Origin: Acinetobacter courvalinii
GTDB lineage: Bacteria > Pseudomonadota > Gammaproteobacteria > Pseudomonadales > Moraxellaceae
Direction of reading: 5' to 3'
Length of the DNA stretch: 64,000 nucleotides
Assembly: GCF_014635545.1 (NCBI RefSeq)
Contig: NZ_BMDA01000001.1
Location: 636,739-700,738, forward strand
Shown here: positions 8,158-18,347 of the stretch, piece after piece
How positions within the stretch are numbered: position 1 is the first letter of the stretch
How the letters are laid out: each line of letters begins with the position of its first letter
Translations under genes and position numbers: made by a program
The notes under the pieces: generated by a model
Told to the model about the DNA's origin: nothing
The model's input: the letters and a program-made list of their open reading frames with translations, nothing else
Databases searched by the model: none

Positions 8158-11100
8158 TTAAGTGTTGTTATTCAGCTGAGTTGATAGCTCATCCCAGCGT
8201 TGATTTGCAGATTGCATCGCCTGCATTTTAACATGGCCAAAGCCACGTACTTCTGCTGGAAGCTCGGCAATCTGTGCAGCCACCGTCAAATCATACTGTT
8301 GTGGTGCTGCAACCAGTGCTTTTACAAAGTCAATGTAGCGATCACGCCATGCATGCTCATGTTGGCGTTCTTCCTGACGTGCAAATGGGTCAAGGAAGGT
8401 TTCACGCAGCCATTGTAAGCGGGCGAGTAACATCATCGGGAAGCGCATCCAGTAACCAAAAATGTGTTTGCGGACGTTGGTGCCCAGTGTCGGTGGGGCA
8501 AGGTGATAGGATAAACGTACCCCACGTCCGAATTGTGATTCGATTGATTTTTTAAAGCTGGCTCCTGTGAGCAGGCGCGCTACTTCATATTCATCTTTAT
8601 AGGCCATGACCCGATAAAGCTGTGTGGCAATCGTGCTGGCCAGTTCTTCCGGTAACACCTTCGCGGCCTGTTCTGCAATATTTCGGTATGTATTGGCGTA
8701 CGCATCATTCCAGTAGTCTTGCAAACGGACCGAACGATCATCAATCAGTTCTGGCAGTGTTTGTGGCACATGCTGTTTAGGTAAGCTATCCAGTAATCGC
8801 TTGGCCAGATCTGGATCGCTGGCGAGATGGCAACCAACGCGGAATGCTTCCAGATTCTTCTCGACTGCCGTACCGTTCAGTTGAATGGCTTTTTCAATGC
8901 TCTCACGCAGTAATGGAATCTGCCCCGATTGCCATGCCATTCCCAGCAAGAGCTGGTTGGCAAAGATGGCATCGCCCAAGACCTGTGTCGCAATACGTGC
9001 AGCTGGTAAAGACACCAGTTTGCCCTGATCAACACGACCACGCAGACGATTGATCAAATCCGTAATCGGCGCAAACCAGTCACGTTTATTGATAAAGTCA
9101 GAGGTTGGGGAACCATCTTCATTGACGATCACCATCGCATCCGGTTTTAAACGTGACAGGGCGGCATTACTGCCTGCCACTACCGCATCGGCACCAATCA
9201 GAAGATCACATTGACCGGCGGGAATTTTGGTTGCAGAAATTTGTTCATCATCTGAGGCTAGCTGTACGTAGGAATACACCGTACCGCCTTTTTGTGCCAG
9301 TCCAGCCATGTCCATGACACGTGCTGCTTTACCTTCCAGATGCGCGGCCATTCCCAATAATGCGCCGACGGTGACTACACCGGTACCACCTACGCCACCG
9401 ACCATGATCCGGCTTGGTGTACGATCGAGTTGAGGAAGAATTGGTCGTTCAGGCCAGCCTGGGGCAAAACCTTCAAACTTGTCGGGACGTTTCATATCAC
9501 GGGTATGTACAGTCACAAAACTTGGACAGAAGCCTTCGACACAAGTGAAATCCTTATTACAACTGCTCTGGTTAATTTGACGTTTGGTGCCCAGCGCGGT
9601 TTCGACCGGTTCAATCGACAGGCAATTTGATTTTTTCGAGCAATCACCGCAGCCTTCGCAGATATCGCTATTGATATAGAGACGCTCAGCGGGGTCCGGA
9701 TACATATCACGTTTACGGCGACGACGTTTTTCACTGGCACAGGTTTGCACATAGACCAAAGCGGTGACACCTGAAATATCACGCAATTCACGTTGCACCG
9801 CGTCCAGATCATTGCGGTGGCGGATTTCTACATTTGGCGCAAGGTGTTCTTCTGCATGAATCAACGCTGGCTCATCCGTTACGATGACCTGTTTTTTAAT
9901 GCCTTCGGCATCCAGCTGACGGGTGAGTTGGGCGACACTCAAATGTCCATCGACATGCTGACCACCGGTCATCGCAACCGCATCGTTATAGAGGATTTTA
10001 TAGGTGATATTGATATTGGCTGCAATGGCTTGTCGAATCGCCAGATAGCCTGAATGGAAATAGGTGCCGTCACCGAGATTGGCAAAAATATGCTTTTCAT
10101 TGGTGAAATGTGAGGCACCGGCCCAACTGACGCCTTCACCGCCCATTTGCGAGAAAGTTTCCGTTCCGCGATCCAGTGACACCGCAATATAATGACAACC
10201 GATACCGCCTAAGGCGCGACTGCCTTCTGGAACCACCGTGGACGTATTATGCGGACAACCGCTACAGAAATACGGTTTGCGGTCTGCCAGATCCAGTACA
10301 CGGCGGGACTCTTGTTCTGCTTTTTGCAATAAATCGATGCGATTCTGAATTTGTTGTCTTAAATTCTGCGGTAAATCAAGTTGCAGAAAACGTGCCGCCA
10401 GCATTTTGGCAATCGGTTCAGGTTGGAACTCATAATGACCAATCAGCGGTGCTTCTTCAATGGAGGTACTCCATTCACCTTTACCATGAGTTGCTTTTCC
10501 GAAGACGTGTGGGCGTTGCTGATCAGGCAGGGAATACAGTTCATCCTTGATTTGTGATTCAAGAATAGGACGTTTTTCTTCCACCACAATCAGCTCTTGC
10601 AAGCCCTTGGCAAATTCACGAATCCCTTGCGGCTCTAGTGGCCAGATCAATCCAACCTGATAGACCCGTAGCCCAAGCTGTTGTGCTGTTTCGTTCTCAA
10701 TCCCTAGAATGCGTAAGGCTTCAATGGTGTCGAGATAGCCCTTACCGCTGGCCACAATCCCGATACGGGCATTTTCGCACGGCCAGGTGGTCTGATTCAG
10801 CTGATTGGCGCGGGCATAGGCCAGCACAGCGGGTAAGCGATGTTGATACAGACGCTGTTCTTGCTGGATGCCATGATCAGGCCAGCGAATATTGACACCA
10901 TCAGCAGGGAAGTCCACATCTTCTGGAATCACGGGAATGACCCGATCTAAATCCACATTGACGGAAGCCGAAGTTTCTACAATTTCACTGACCAGTTTCA
11001 TTGAAGTCCATAGGCCAGCAAAACGTGACATTGCGACAGCATGTACACCCAGATCAAGAATATGTTGCACAGAGGTTGGATAGAAAATTGGAATGCCACA

Positions 11101-11628
11101 ACCGATCATGACATGTTCAGATTGATGGGGAACGGTAGATGATTTACAGGAATGGTCATCACCAAATAAAGCCACTACACCACCATGTTCAGCCGTTCCA
11201 GCCAGATTGGCATGACGTAATACATCGCCGGAACGGTCTACACCAGGGCCTTTGCCATACCACCAGGAGGTAACGCCATCATATTTTCCCTGACCTGCAA
11301 GATTGGCTTGCTGGGTGCCCCAGATTGCGGTTGCTGCTAAATCTTCATTGATACCGGGTTGAAAGACGACATGATGATCTTTAAGTATGCCTCCAATTTG
11401 CCAAAGGAAATTGTCATAGTTACCGACCGGGGATCCGCGATAACCTGAAATAAAGCCGGCAGTGTGCAATCCGTTCAATTCATCACGGCGAGTCTGTGCT
11501 AGAGGTAACCGAACGAGTGCCTGAATGCCTGTCATATAGGCTGAACCGTGATCACTGATATATTTATCGTCCAGTGATACATCTTTAGTAGCGATCATTT
11601 TTGGAGTAACTTTTGTCGCTATATTCAT
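8158..11628 (-). CDS. indolepyruvate ferredoxin oxidoreductase, single-chain fused form
   Basis: This 1156-residue enzyme is predicted to convert aryl-pyruvates (from Trp, Phe or Tyr transamination) or branched 2-oxoacids to acyl-CoA, with electrons passed to ferredoxin. An N-terminal thiamine-diphosphate/pyrimidine-binding half, a CxxCxxC iron-sulfur segment (CEGCGDCSKKSNC, near residue 650), further cysteines just after it, and a C-terminal gamma-type domain starting near GGVGGTGVVTVG are all in one chain. In archaea these are separate IorA and IorB subunits. The start is firm because AAGGAG lies 7 bases upstream. The LysR gene at 11831 is divergent and probably its regulator. Confidence 0.87.
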   Translation of the reverse strand: MNIATKVTPKMIATKDVSLDDKYISDHGSAYMTGIQALVRLPLAQTRRDELNGLHTAGFISGYRGSPVGNYDNFLWQIGGILKDHHVVFQPGINEDLAATAIWGTQQANLAGQGKYDGVTSWWYGKGPGVDRSGDVLRHANLAGTAEHGGVVALFGDDHSCKSSTVPHQSEHVMIGCGIPIFYPTSVQHILDLGVHAVAMSRFAGLWTSMKLVSEIVETSASVNVDLDRVIPVIPEDVDFPADGVNIRWPDHGIQQEQRLYQHRLPAVLAYARANQLNQTTWPCENARIGIVASGKGYLDTIEALRILGIENETAQQLGLRVYQVGLIWPLEPQGIREFAKGLQELIVVEEKRPILESQIKDELYSLPDQQRPHVFGKATHGKGEWSTSIEEAPLIGHYEFQPEPIAKMLAARFLQLDLPQNLRQQIQNRIDLLQKAEQESRRVLDLADRKPYFCSGCPHNTSTVVPEGSRALGGIGCHYIAVSLDRGTETFSQMGGEGVSWAGASHFTNEKHIFANLGDGTYFHSGYLAIRQAIAANINITYKILYNDAVAMTGGQHVDGHLSVAQLTRQLDAEGIKKQVIVTDEPALIHAEEHLAPNVEIRHRNDLDAVQRELRDISGVTALVYVQTCASEKRRRRKRDMYPDPAERLYINSDICEGCGDCSKKSNCLSIEPVETALGTKRQINQSSCNKDFTCVEGFCPSFVTVHTRDMKRPDKFEGFAPGWPERPILPQLDRTPSRIMVGGVGGTGVVTVGALLGMAAHLEGKAARVMDMAGLAQKGGTVYSYVQLASDDEQISATKIPAGQCDLLIGADAVVAGSNAALSRLKPDAMVIVNEDGSPTSDFINKRDWFAPITDLINRLRGRVDQGKLVSLPAARIATQVLGDAIFANQLLLGMAWQSGQIPLLRESIEKAIQLNGTAVEKNLEAFRVGCHLASDPDLAKRLLDSLPKQHVPQTLPELIDDRSVRLQDYWNDAYANTYRNIAEQAAKVLPEELASTIATQLYRVMAYKDEYEVARLLTGASFKKSIESQFGRGVRLSYHLAPPTLGTNVRKHIFGYWMRFPMMLLARLQWLRETFLDPFARQEERQHEHAWRDRYIDFVKALVAAPQQYDLTVAAQIAELPAEVRGFGHVKMQAMQSANQRWDELSTQLNNNT

Positions 11629-11752
11629 TTATATCTCCTTAGAATTCTTCGTAGTTTTGACTACTTGTTTTTTCAACATCCGGTTGAATATTTGGAGTAA
11701 GTACATCATAAGAAAAAAGATTGAACAGTTCGGGTTGGAAAAAGAGCTGATC

Positions 11753-11766
11753 AATGTATGTACATT
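11753..11766. promoter_or_regulatory. small inverted repeat in the oxidoreductase/LysR promoter gap
   Basis: Arms AATGTA and TACATT flank TG. It sits 65 bases before the chosen LysR start. LysR regulators often bind such dyads in divergent promoters, but at this size chance occurrence is possible. Confidence 0.3.
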
Positions 11767-11830
11767 AATGTCATTGTGGTTGATCCAAACTGGTGCAACA
11801 ATGCGTAATTTAGAAAAAGATATTTACGTT

Positions 11831-12769
11831 ATGCGCAAAAATCTTGATGGTGGACTCTTGCATGCCATGAATGCCTTCCTGAAAGTGATTGATAGCGGGA
11901 GTTTCACGGCTGCCGCTGAACAGATGGAACTGACAACTGCGCAAGTTTCGCGATTAATTAGCGAATTAGAAGGACGTTTAGGTACAAAACTACTACAACG
12001 ATCCACCCGCCAGCACGCCTTGACCGAGATTGGTGAAAGCTATGCCGAGCAGTGCCGTCAGGTGCTTGCCATGGTGGAGGAGGCTGAAGCACAGGCAATG
12101 GGTATGGCCACCAAGCCGCAAGGGCGGTTACGGGTGCTGAGCATGGCGAGTTTCGGTCATCATTATCTGGCACCGATGATGGCGGAGTTCTGTCAAACCT
12201 ATCCCGACCTGACAGTTGAATATCGAACCTCACAAAATGTACCCGATCTATTGGGTAAGGGCATTGATGTCAGTCTCTACTTGACTGAATCTCTGGCGGA
12301 TTCGAGATTTGTGGCGCGTCGCATTGGTACGATTTTTTCGGTGTTATGTGCTTCGCCTGCCTATCTGGAAAAGCATGGCGAACCTCAATCACTGGATGAT
12401 TTGCAGCAACATGCCTGCTTACGTCTGGTCAATCCTTCGATTACACCGCAGTGGCATCTGACCAGTGAAAATAGCTGTTCGTATCAGATTGATATCAATG
12501 GGCCACTCATTGCCGATACCCCTGAATTGCTACTGGATGTGGTGCAGCAGGATATGGGTATTGCCTTATTGCCTACCTTTTCTTCCATCGATGCAATTCG
12601 CACAGGTCGATTACGCCGTATTTTACCAGCGTGGCGTTCTCCCGATATTGGGGTGTATACCTTGCTGCCGTCACGGGATTTTGTCGATGTCAAAACGCGG
12701 ACTTGGCTGGAGTGGGTTAAGCAACATGTTTCTCCAAAAATACAGCAGGATACGGATTATTTTTTATAA
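11831..12769 (+). CDS. LysR-family regulator divergent from the indolepyruvate oxidoreductase gene
   Basis: With a start at 11831 the protein has 312 residues, the family norm. An upstream ATG at 11801 and a longer open frame from 11657 also exist but precede the helix-turn-helix by too much. The winged HTH (FTAAAEQMELTTAQVSRLIS, within the first 55 residues) is followed by a type 2 periplasmic-binding-like effector domain. The style is that of DmlR-like regulators. Orientation and the 202-base shared gap suggest that it controls the gene at 8158 and itself. Confidence 0.85.
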   Translation: MRKNLDGGLLHAMNAFLKVIDSGSFTAAAEQMELTTAQVSRLISELEGRLGTKLLQRSTRQHALTEIGESYAEQCRQVLAMVEEAEAQAMGMATKPQGRLRVLSMASFGHHYLAPMMAEFCQTYPDLTVEYRTSQNVPDLLGKGIDVSLYLTESLADSRFVARRIGTIFSVLCASPAYLEKHGEPQSLDDLQQHACLRLVNPSITPQWHLTSENSCSYQIDINGPLIADTPELLLDVVQQDMGIALLPTFSSIDAIRTGRLRRILPAWRSPDIGVYTLLPSRDFVDVKTRTWLEWVKQHVSPKIQQDTDYFL

Positions 12770-12946
12770 ATTATTTGAGGTGTGGTAGTAAAGAAACCCA
12801 AAATAATAAGGATTAAAATTAAAAGTAGAAAATGCTTCTTTAGAAAGAGGCATTTCATACAGAGATAAACCATAAATTTTAAAAAAATTGTATGAGGGAT
12901 TTAATCCCAATTCCTGAATGAAATGAGATAAAGATGAGAGAGGATG

Positions 12947-12984
12947 ATCTGGTACTTTGCTTAATATTAAGCCTTATACCAGAT
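12947..12984. terminator. nested stem-loop after the liu operon
   Basis: An outer 8-base pair of arms (ATCTGGTA at 12947 and TACCAGAT at 12977) encloses a perfect 14-base palindrome (12959-12972). It is 23 bases past the liuE stop on the minus strand. There is no strong T-run, so it may stabilise the 3' end or act as a weak terminator. Confidence 0.45.
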
Positions 12985-13006
12985 GCTGAGCTATTTTAAT
13001 TTATTA

Positions 13007-13909
13007 TTAGGCACACTTGGTTTGCCAATACGCATTGGCATAATTCGACAAGCTTTTTCGGTTGAGTACCTTGCTAATATTCTGGCTGGCCTGCATCAGT
13101 TTTTCCAGATCAATGCCTGTTTCGAAGCCCATATGAGAGAGTAGATAAAACAGATCTTCGGTCGCCACATTACCCGAAGCACCTTTGGCATAAGGGCAGC
13201 CACCTAGTCCTGCAAGGGATGAATCAAACACACGAATGCTTTGCTGTAAAGACTGATAAATATTGGCAATCGCCATGCCGTAGGTATTGTGGAAATGCCC
13301 AGCTAAAACGGAGCTATCGAGTTCAGCCAGACAGGCTTGCCAGACTTTTTGAACGCGATCTGGTGTTGCGGTGCCAATGGTTTCACCTAAAGACACTTCA
13401 TAGCAGCCCATGTCATACAGCCGTTTCACAACTTTTACCACTTGCTCCGGGGCAATTGCGCCTTCATAGGGACAATCGACAATACAGGAGACATAACCAC
13501 GCACACGGATGTTATGTGCTTTTGCTGCGCTCAGGACATCGCTAAATTTTTCAAAGCTCTCGTCAATAGAGCAGTTAATATTTTTACGGGTAAAGCTTTC
13601 CGAAGCGGCGGTAAACACCGCCACCTCTTTACATCCGACCGCTTGAGCAGTTTCAAAACCTTTGATATTGGGCGTGAGTAGGCTAAATTGCACATCGCTA
13701 GTTTGGGGGAGTAGCTTAAACAGCTCGTCACTCTGCGCCATTTGTGGCACCCATTTTGCCGACACACATGAACCGATTTCAATCGATTTCAGACCTGCAT
13801 GAATCAGGTCATGAATGAAGTTTAAGCGTTGCTCAACAGTTAAAGCCTGCTTTTCATTTTGCAGGCCGTCTCTGGGACCGACCTCCACGATTTTGACAAA
13901 CTCACTCAT
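13007..13909 (-). CDS. liuE: hydroxymethylglutaryl-CoA lyase
   Basis: The enzyme cleaves 3-hydroxy-3-methylglutaryl-CoA into acetoacetate and acetyl-CoA, the last step of leucine breakdown. The 300-residue TIM-barrel protein begins with the substrate-binding stretch VEVGPRDGLQNE (8-19). It carries the catalytic-cysteine signature GLGGCPYAKGASGN (about residues 233-246). It starts inside the 3' end of the biotin-carboxylase gene (4-base overlap at 13906-13909), with GGAGG upstream. It is the final gene of the liu operon. The acetoacetate formed would need a CoA transferase, and one lies at the left edge of the window, though that link is inference. Confidence 0.93.
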   Translation of the reverse strand: MSEFVKIVEVGPRDGLQNEKQALTVEQRLNFIHDLIHAGLKSIEIGSCVSAKWVPQMAQSDELFKLLPQTSDVQFSLLTPNIKGFETAQAVGCKEVAVFTAASESFTRKNINCSIDESFEKFSDVLSAAKAHNIRVRGYVSCIVDCPYEGAIAPEQVVKVVKRLYDMGCYEVSLGETIGTATPDRVQKVWQACLAELDSSVLAGHFHNTYGMAIANIYQSLQQSIRVFDSSLAGLGGCPYAKGASGNVATEDLFYLLSHMGFETGIDLEKLMQASQNISKVLNRKSLSNYANAYWQTKCA

Positions 13910-15897
13910 GCAACTTCCTCCTGTACAGGCTGAAATTCCACAAGCTCGTCGCCAGCTTTGACCTGATCACCCACCTGGAAATAGGAGTCTACAATCACGC
14001 CGTCTTTAGGCGCACGGATAGTATATTCCATTTTCATGGCTTCAAGCGTCATCAGAATATCGTCTTTCTTCACGCTATGATTGGCGCTCACCAGTACTTG
14101 CGTGACCACACCCGGCATTGGTGCTTTTAGGTGACCTTCATCGGCTTGGTGATCTGTTTGATTAAAGTCGTGACGGATATAGGCAAACTTATAGCTTTGT
14201 CCATTTTGGAATAAGGTAATGCCTTGCTGACTTTGGTTAAAAGACAGCTTTTGCTGAGACCCGCCAATTTGAATAGAGGCGGTGTGTGCATCGATCAATT
14301 GACCTGAAATCGGGTAGCTTTGACCGTTATATTCTGCGATGAAGCCATCTTTATTTGAGGCAAATTTAATTTTAATGGGCTGATCTAAATAGTTCAGTTT
14401 AATACTGTGCTGATAAGCAATATTTAAACGCCAGAGTGGTTGAGCTTGCCAAAGCTGTTTCTGACTTGAGCAATTGCTATCAAGTTTGCTAAGAAACTCA
14501 ATAAATGCTGCTGCCACGATAAGCTCAGGTTTTGTCTGTTGCGTGTTAAATAGAAAATCATGTTCACGTTGAATCAGGTTGGTATCAAGCTTGGCTTGTT
14601 TAAACGATTCGCTACGAACAATCTTTTCAAGAAAGGCAATATTGTTGCCTAAGCCATCCACATGGAATTGGCTTAAAGCGTGTTGCATTTGAATGAGCGC
14701 CGCTTCACGGTTTTTACCCCATACAATCAGTTTGGCAATCATTGGGTCGTAATAGGTGGTGATTTCATCGCCTTCTACAATACCGCTGTCGACACGTACA
14801 TATGGGTTTTGCGTTGGGTAGTGCAAATAGTCAATTTTACCAATGGCAGGTAAAAAGCCTTTTTCAGGTTCTTCGGCATAGATCCGTGCTTCGAGCGCAT
14901 GACCGTGAATTTGCAATTGGTTTTGTAGTTTAGGCAAAGCTTCGCCATAAGCCACACGAAGTTGCCATTCAACCAAGTCTTCACCAGTAATCATTTCAGT
15001 AACAGGGTGTTCGACTTGTAGGCGGGTATTCATTTCCATGAAATACGCCGTACCGTCTTGTTCCACAATAAACTCAACCGTACCTGCGCCAACGTAATTT
15101 ACCGCACGTGCAGCATCAATGGCCGCTTGACGCATTGCATCAAGCTTTTCGCTTGGCATTTGTGGTGCAGGCGCTTCTTCGAGTACTTTTTGATGGCGGC
15201 GTTGTACAGAACAATCACGTTCAAACAAATGTACATAGTTGCCATGTGTGTCGCCAAACACTTGCACTTCAATATGTCTTGGCTGAATCACATAACGCTC
15301 AATCAAGACGTCATCATTACCAAAGCTCGATTTGGCTTCACGTTTACACGAGGCTAAGGCATGCAGAAAGTCTTCACTGCGCTCAACCAGACTCATGCCT
15401 TTACCGCCGCCGCCAGCACTGGCTTTGATTAAAACTGGATAGCCAATTCGGTCTGCCTGTTGTTTTAAAAAGTCGGCATCCTGGTTGGTTCCGTGATAAC
15501 CCGGTGTTAAAGGGACACCAGCTTTTTCCATTAAAGCTTTCGAGGTCGCTTTTAAGCCCATCGCTAAAATGGCATCCACTGGCGGGCCAATAAAGCAGAT
15601 GTTGTGTTGTTGGCAAGCAAGCGCGAACTGGTCATTTTCAGAAAGGAAGCCGTAGCCCGGGTGAACCGCTTGGCTACCGGTATCAATCGCTGCTTGAATA
15701 ATACGATCCACCTGTAAATAACTTTGCGTTGCAGGGGACTGACCAATATAAACCGCTTCATCTGCAAGTTTGACATGTTGTGCATTTGCGTCTGCATCTG
15801 AGTAAACGGCAACCGTTGCAATACCTAATTTTTTAGCTGTGCGAATCACACGGCAGGCAATCTCGCCACGGTTCGCAATTAAAATCTTTTCAAACAT
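13906..15897 (-). CDS. liuD: 3-methylcrotonyl-CoA carboxylase, biotin-containing alpha subunit
   Basis: This subunit carboxylates biotin with ATP and bicarbonate and hands CO2 to the beta subunit for 3-methylcrotonyl-CoA carboxylation. The 663 residues contain an N-terminal biotin carboxylase (starting FEKILIANRGEIACR), ATP-grasp and C-terminal carboxylase subdomains, a linker, and a biotinyl domain with EAMKMEY, where Lys622 is the biotinylation site. The ATG at 15897 is chosen over one three codons upstream because AAGG directly abuts the upstream codon but is well spaced for the later one. It lies between liuC and liuE with gaps of a few bases or overlaps. Confidence 0.94.
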   Translation of the reverse strand: MFEKILIANRGEIACRVIRTAKKLGIATVAVYSDADANAQHVKLADEAVYIGQSPATQSYLQVDRIIQAAIDTGSQAVHPGYGFLSENDQFALACQQHNICFIGPPVDAILAMGLKATSKALMEKAGVPLTPGYHGTNQDADFLKQQADRIGYPVLIKASAGGGGKGMSLVERSEDFLHALASCKREAKSSFGNDDVLIERYVIQPRHIEVQVFGDTHGNYVHLFERDCSVQRRHQKVLEEAPAPQMPSEKLDAMRQAAIDAARAVNYVGAGTVEFIVEQDGTAYFMEMNTRLQVEHPVTEMITGEDLVEWQLRVAYGEALPKLQNQLQIHGHALEARIYAEEPEKGFLPAIGKIDYLHYPTQNPYVRVDSGIVEGDEITTYYDPMIAKLIVWGKNREAALIQMQHALSQFHVDGLGNNIAFLEKIVRSESFKQAKLDTNLIQREHDFLFNTQQTKPELIVAAAFIEFLSKLDSNCSSQKQLWQAQPLWRLNIAYQHSIKLNYLDQPIKIKFASNKDGFIAEYNGQSYPISGQLIDAHTASIQIGGSQQKLSFNQSQQGITLFQNGQSYKFAYIRHDFNQTDHQADEGHLKAPMPGVVTQVLVSANHSVKKDDILMTLEAMKMEYTIRAPKDGVIVDSYFQVGDQVKAGDELVEFQPVQEEVA

Positions 15898-15908
15898 GAT
15901 GATCATCC

Positions 15909-16712
15909 TTAATTATTGTTATTCGAATTAGAAACCCAAGCAGGCTGCTGTTTATTTAAAAAGGCACTCAGCCCTTCTTTTGCCTCACTGCCTTGACGAA
16001 CTTGAGCAATATGATGGGCTGTCTGTTGCAGCAAATCATTGCTCATGGTCTGGTTGCTCACCATTTGAATGAGTTGTTTTGATGCCGCTTGGGCATGTGG
16101 GCCACCGAGTAATAAAGCATCAATAATTTCTTGAACTTTTTTATCCAAGTCTTCAGCATCTGCTACTTCATGGGCTAAACCAATCTGTTTGGCTTCACGT
16201 GCCGAAATTCGCTCGGCTGTTAAGAAGTACCGAGAGGCTTGTCTTGCACCAATTGCCCGAATCACATAGGGACTAATGGTAGATGGAGCAAGCCCTAAAC
16301 GCACCTCAGAAGTTGCAAACTTGGCATCGGTGCTGGCAATGCAAATATCACATGCTGATGCCAAGCCCATACCACCACCAAAGGCAATACCATGTACACG
16401 GGCTATAGTCGGTTGTTTAAGGGTTGCGAGTGCTTCCAGCATTTGCGCCAGTTTTAATGCATCGGCTTCATTCTCTGCTGAAGATGCCTGACCTGCCTGT
16501 TTCATCCAGTTGAGGTCGGCACCTGCCGAAAAGCTTTTGCCGCGACCTGCTAAAACCACAACACGAATATCATCACGTGTATTAATTTGCTTAAAGCAGG
16601 CATGCAGCTCTTCAATGACTGCCGTATTAAAAGCATTGTGCAATTCAGGGCGGTTCAGCCAAACATAGGCAACCTGACCTTGTTGTTCGAGTTGTAAAAA
16701 TTGATAGCTCAT
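15909..16712 (-). CDS. liuC: 3-methylglutaconyl-CoA hydratase
   Basis: This 267-residue crotonase-family enzyme hydrates 3-methylglutaconyl-CoA to HMG-CoA. It shows the oxyanion-hole segments GKSFSAGADLNWMKQ (about residues 58-72) and HGIAFGGGMGLASACD, followed by SEVRLGLAPSTISPYV. ADLNWMK is common in methylglutaconyl-CoA hydratases. The start is set at the ATG at 16712, which has AGAGG 5 bases upstream. A GTG two codons earlier is in frame but overlaps that site. It sits in the liu operon directly after the carboxylase beta subunit. Confidence 0.9.
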   Translation of the reverse strand: MSYQFLQLEQQGQVAYVWLNRPELHNAFNTAVIEELHACFKQINTRDDIRVVVLAGRGKSFSAGADLNWMKQAGQASSAENEADALKLAQMLEALATLKQPTIARVHGIAFGGGMGLASACDICIASTDAKFATSEVRLGLAPSTISPYVIRAIGARQASRYFLTAERISAREAKQIGLAHEVADAEDLDKKVQEIIDALLLGGPHAQAASKQLIQMVSNQTMSNDLLQQTAHHIAQVRQGSEAKEGLSAFLNKQQPAWVSNSNNNN

Positions 16713-16721
16713 AGACACCTC

Positions 16722-18323
16722 TTACATGCGGAACACGCCAAATTTGGTTGGCTGGATCGGCGCATTCATCGCAGCAGCAAGACTTAAACCGAGTACTTGG
16801 CGAGTTTGAGCAGGGTCAATGACACCGTCATCCCAAAGGCGGGCAGAAGCATAGTATGGATGGCCTTGGCGTTCATATTGTTCACGAATCGGTTGTTTAA
16901 ATTCGTCTTCTTGTTGCGTTGACCACTCGGCACCTTTTTGCTCAATCTGATCACGCTTTAAGGTCGAGAGTACGCTTGCTGCTTGTTCGCCGCCCATCAC
17001 TGAAATGCGAGAGTTCGGCCAAGTCCATAAAAAGCGGGGGGAATAAGCACGGCCACACATACCGTAGTTACCTGCACCAAATGAACCACCAATAATCAAG
17101 GTGAGTTTGGGTACATTGGCGGTGGCAACTGCCATCACCAGTTTGGCGCCGTTTTTGGCAATCCCTTCATTTTCATACTGGCGACCCACCATAAAACCGG
17201 TAATGTTTTGCAGGAATAACAATGGAATATTGCGCTGTGTACATAGCTCAATGAAGTGCGCGCCTTTTTGTGCAGACTCGGAAAATAAAATCCCGTTATT
17301 GGCGATGATGCCGACTGGCATACCATAGAGTGAAGCAAAACCAGTAATCAGTGTTGAACCAAAACGTGCTTTGAACTCATCAAAACGAGAGCCGTCTACA
17401 ATACGTGCAATGACTTCACGTACATCGAAAGGTTTACGCGCATCACTTGGCACCACGCCATAAAGTTCCGATGCATCAAACAACGGTTCATCAACTTGTT
17501 TATTTAGGTCATTTGGCTTTTTATTCAGGTTCGCAACGATGTTCCGTGCAATCGCAAGCGCATGTTCATCGTTTTCAGCTAAATGATCCGCCACACCTGA
17601 GAGACGAGTGTGTACATCACCACCGCCTAAATCTTCGCTACTGACTACTTCGCCAGTCGCAGCTTTGACCAGAGGAGGACCGCCTAAGAAAATGGTGCCT
17701 TGATTGCGGACAATAATGGTTTCATCTGACATAGCAGGGACATAGGCGCCACCTGCGGTACAACTGCCCATTACTACAGCAATCTGGGCAATCCCCAGAC
17801 TCGACATACGGGCCTGATTATAGAAGATCCGTCCGAAGTGATCGCGGTCAGGGAAGACCTCATCCTGCATCGGTAAGAACGCACCACCTGAATCGACCAG
17901 ATAAATACAAGGCAAATGATTTTGTTCGGCAATTTCCTGCGCACGTAAATGCTTTTTCACGGTTAACGGATAATAGGTGCCACCTTTAACCGTTGCATCA
18001 TTGGCGACGATCATGCAGGTCACACCGTTGACTTGCCCAATTCCGGCAATCACGCCCGCAGCAGGAATGTCATCTTCATAAACTTTGTAAGCAGCCAACT
18101 GACCAATTTCTAAAAACGCGGTACCTACATCAATCAGTTGATCAATACGATCGCGTGGTAAAAGTTTGCCTCTGGAAAGATGCTTTTGACGGGCATTTTC
18201 ACCGCCACCAAGCGCCACTTTTTGAGCAACCTGTTGAAGGTCTGCAACCAAGGTCTGCATGGCATGCTGGTTGGTTTTGAAGTCTTCACTTCGAACATTG
18301 ATCTTGCTGTGTAATTGGTTCAT
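16722..18323 (-). CDS. liuB: 3-methylcrotonyl-CoA carboxylase, beta (carboxyltransferase) subunit
   Basis: This subunit transfers CO2 from carboxybiotin to 3-methylcrotonyl-CoA. The 533-residue acyl-CoA carboxyltransferase has paired crotonase-like halves with [15 protein letters not shown] (about 146-160), a glycine-rich [16 protein letters not shown] segment and, in the second half, [15 protein letters not shown]. The length is as expected for the family. AAGGA precedes the start. It lies 24 bases downstream of isovaleryl-CoA dehydrogenase and 9 bases upstream of liuC. Confidence 0.94.
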   Translation of the reverse strand: MNQLHSKINVRSEDFKTNQHAMQTLVADLQQVAQKVALGGGENARQKHLSRGKLLPRDRIDQLIDVGTAFLEIGQLAAYKVYEDDIPAAGVIAGIGQVNGVTCMIVANDATVKGGTYYPLTVKKHLRAQEIAEQNHLPCIYLVDSGGAFLPMQDEVFPDRDHFGRIFYNQARMSSLGIAQIAVVMGSCTAGGAYVPAMSDETIIVRNQGTIFLGGPPLVKAATGEVVSSEDLGGGDVHTRLSGVADHLAENDEHALAIARNIVANLNKKPNDLNKQVDEPLFDASELYGVVPSDARKPFDVREVIARIVDGSRFDEFKARFGSTLITGFASLYGMPVGIIANNGILFSESAQKGAHFIELCTQRNIPLLFLQNITGFMVGRQYENEGIAKNGAKLVMAVATANVPKLTLIIGGSFGAGNYGMCGRAYSPRFLWTWPNSRISVMGGEQAASVLSTLKRDQIEQKGAEWSTQQEDEFKQPIREQYERQGHPYYASARLWDDGVIDPAQTRQVLGLSLAAAMNAPIQPTKFGVFRM

Positions 18324-18347
18324 ACGCTGCGTCCTTATTGTTTATTA

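Noticed and set aside
11657-11830. Longer LysR protein starting at 11657 or 11801
   Set aside because: LysR helix-turn-helix domains start within a few residues of the N terminus. The extra sequence is not domain-like and lies in the shared promoter.
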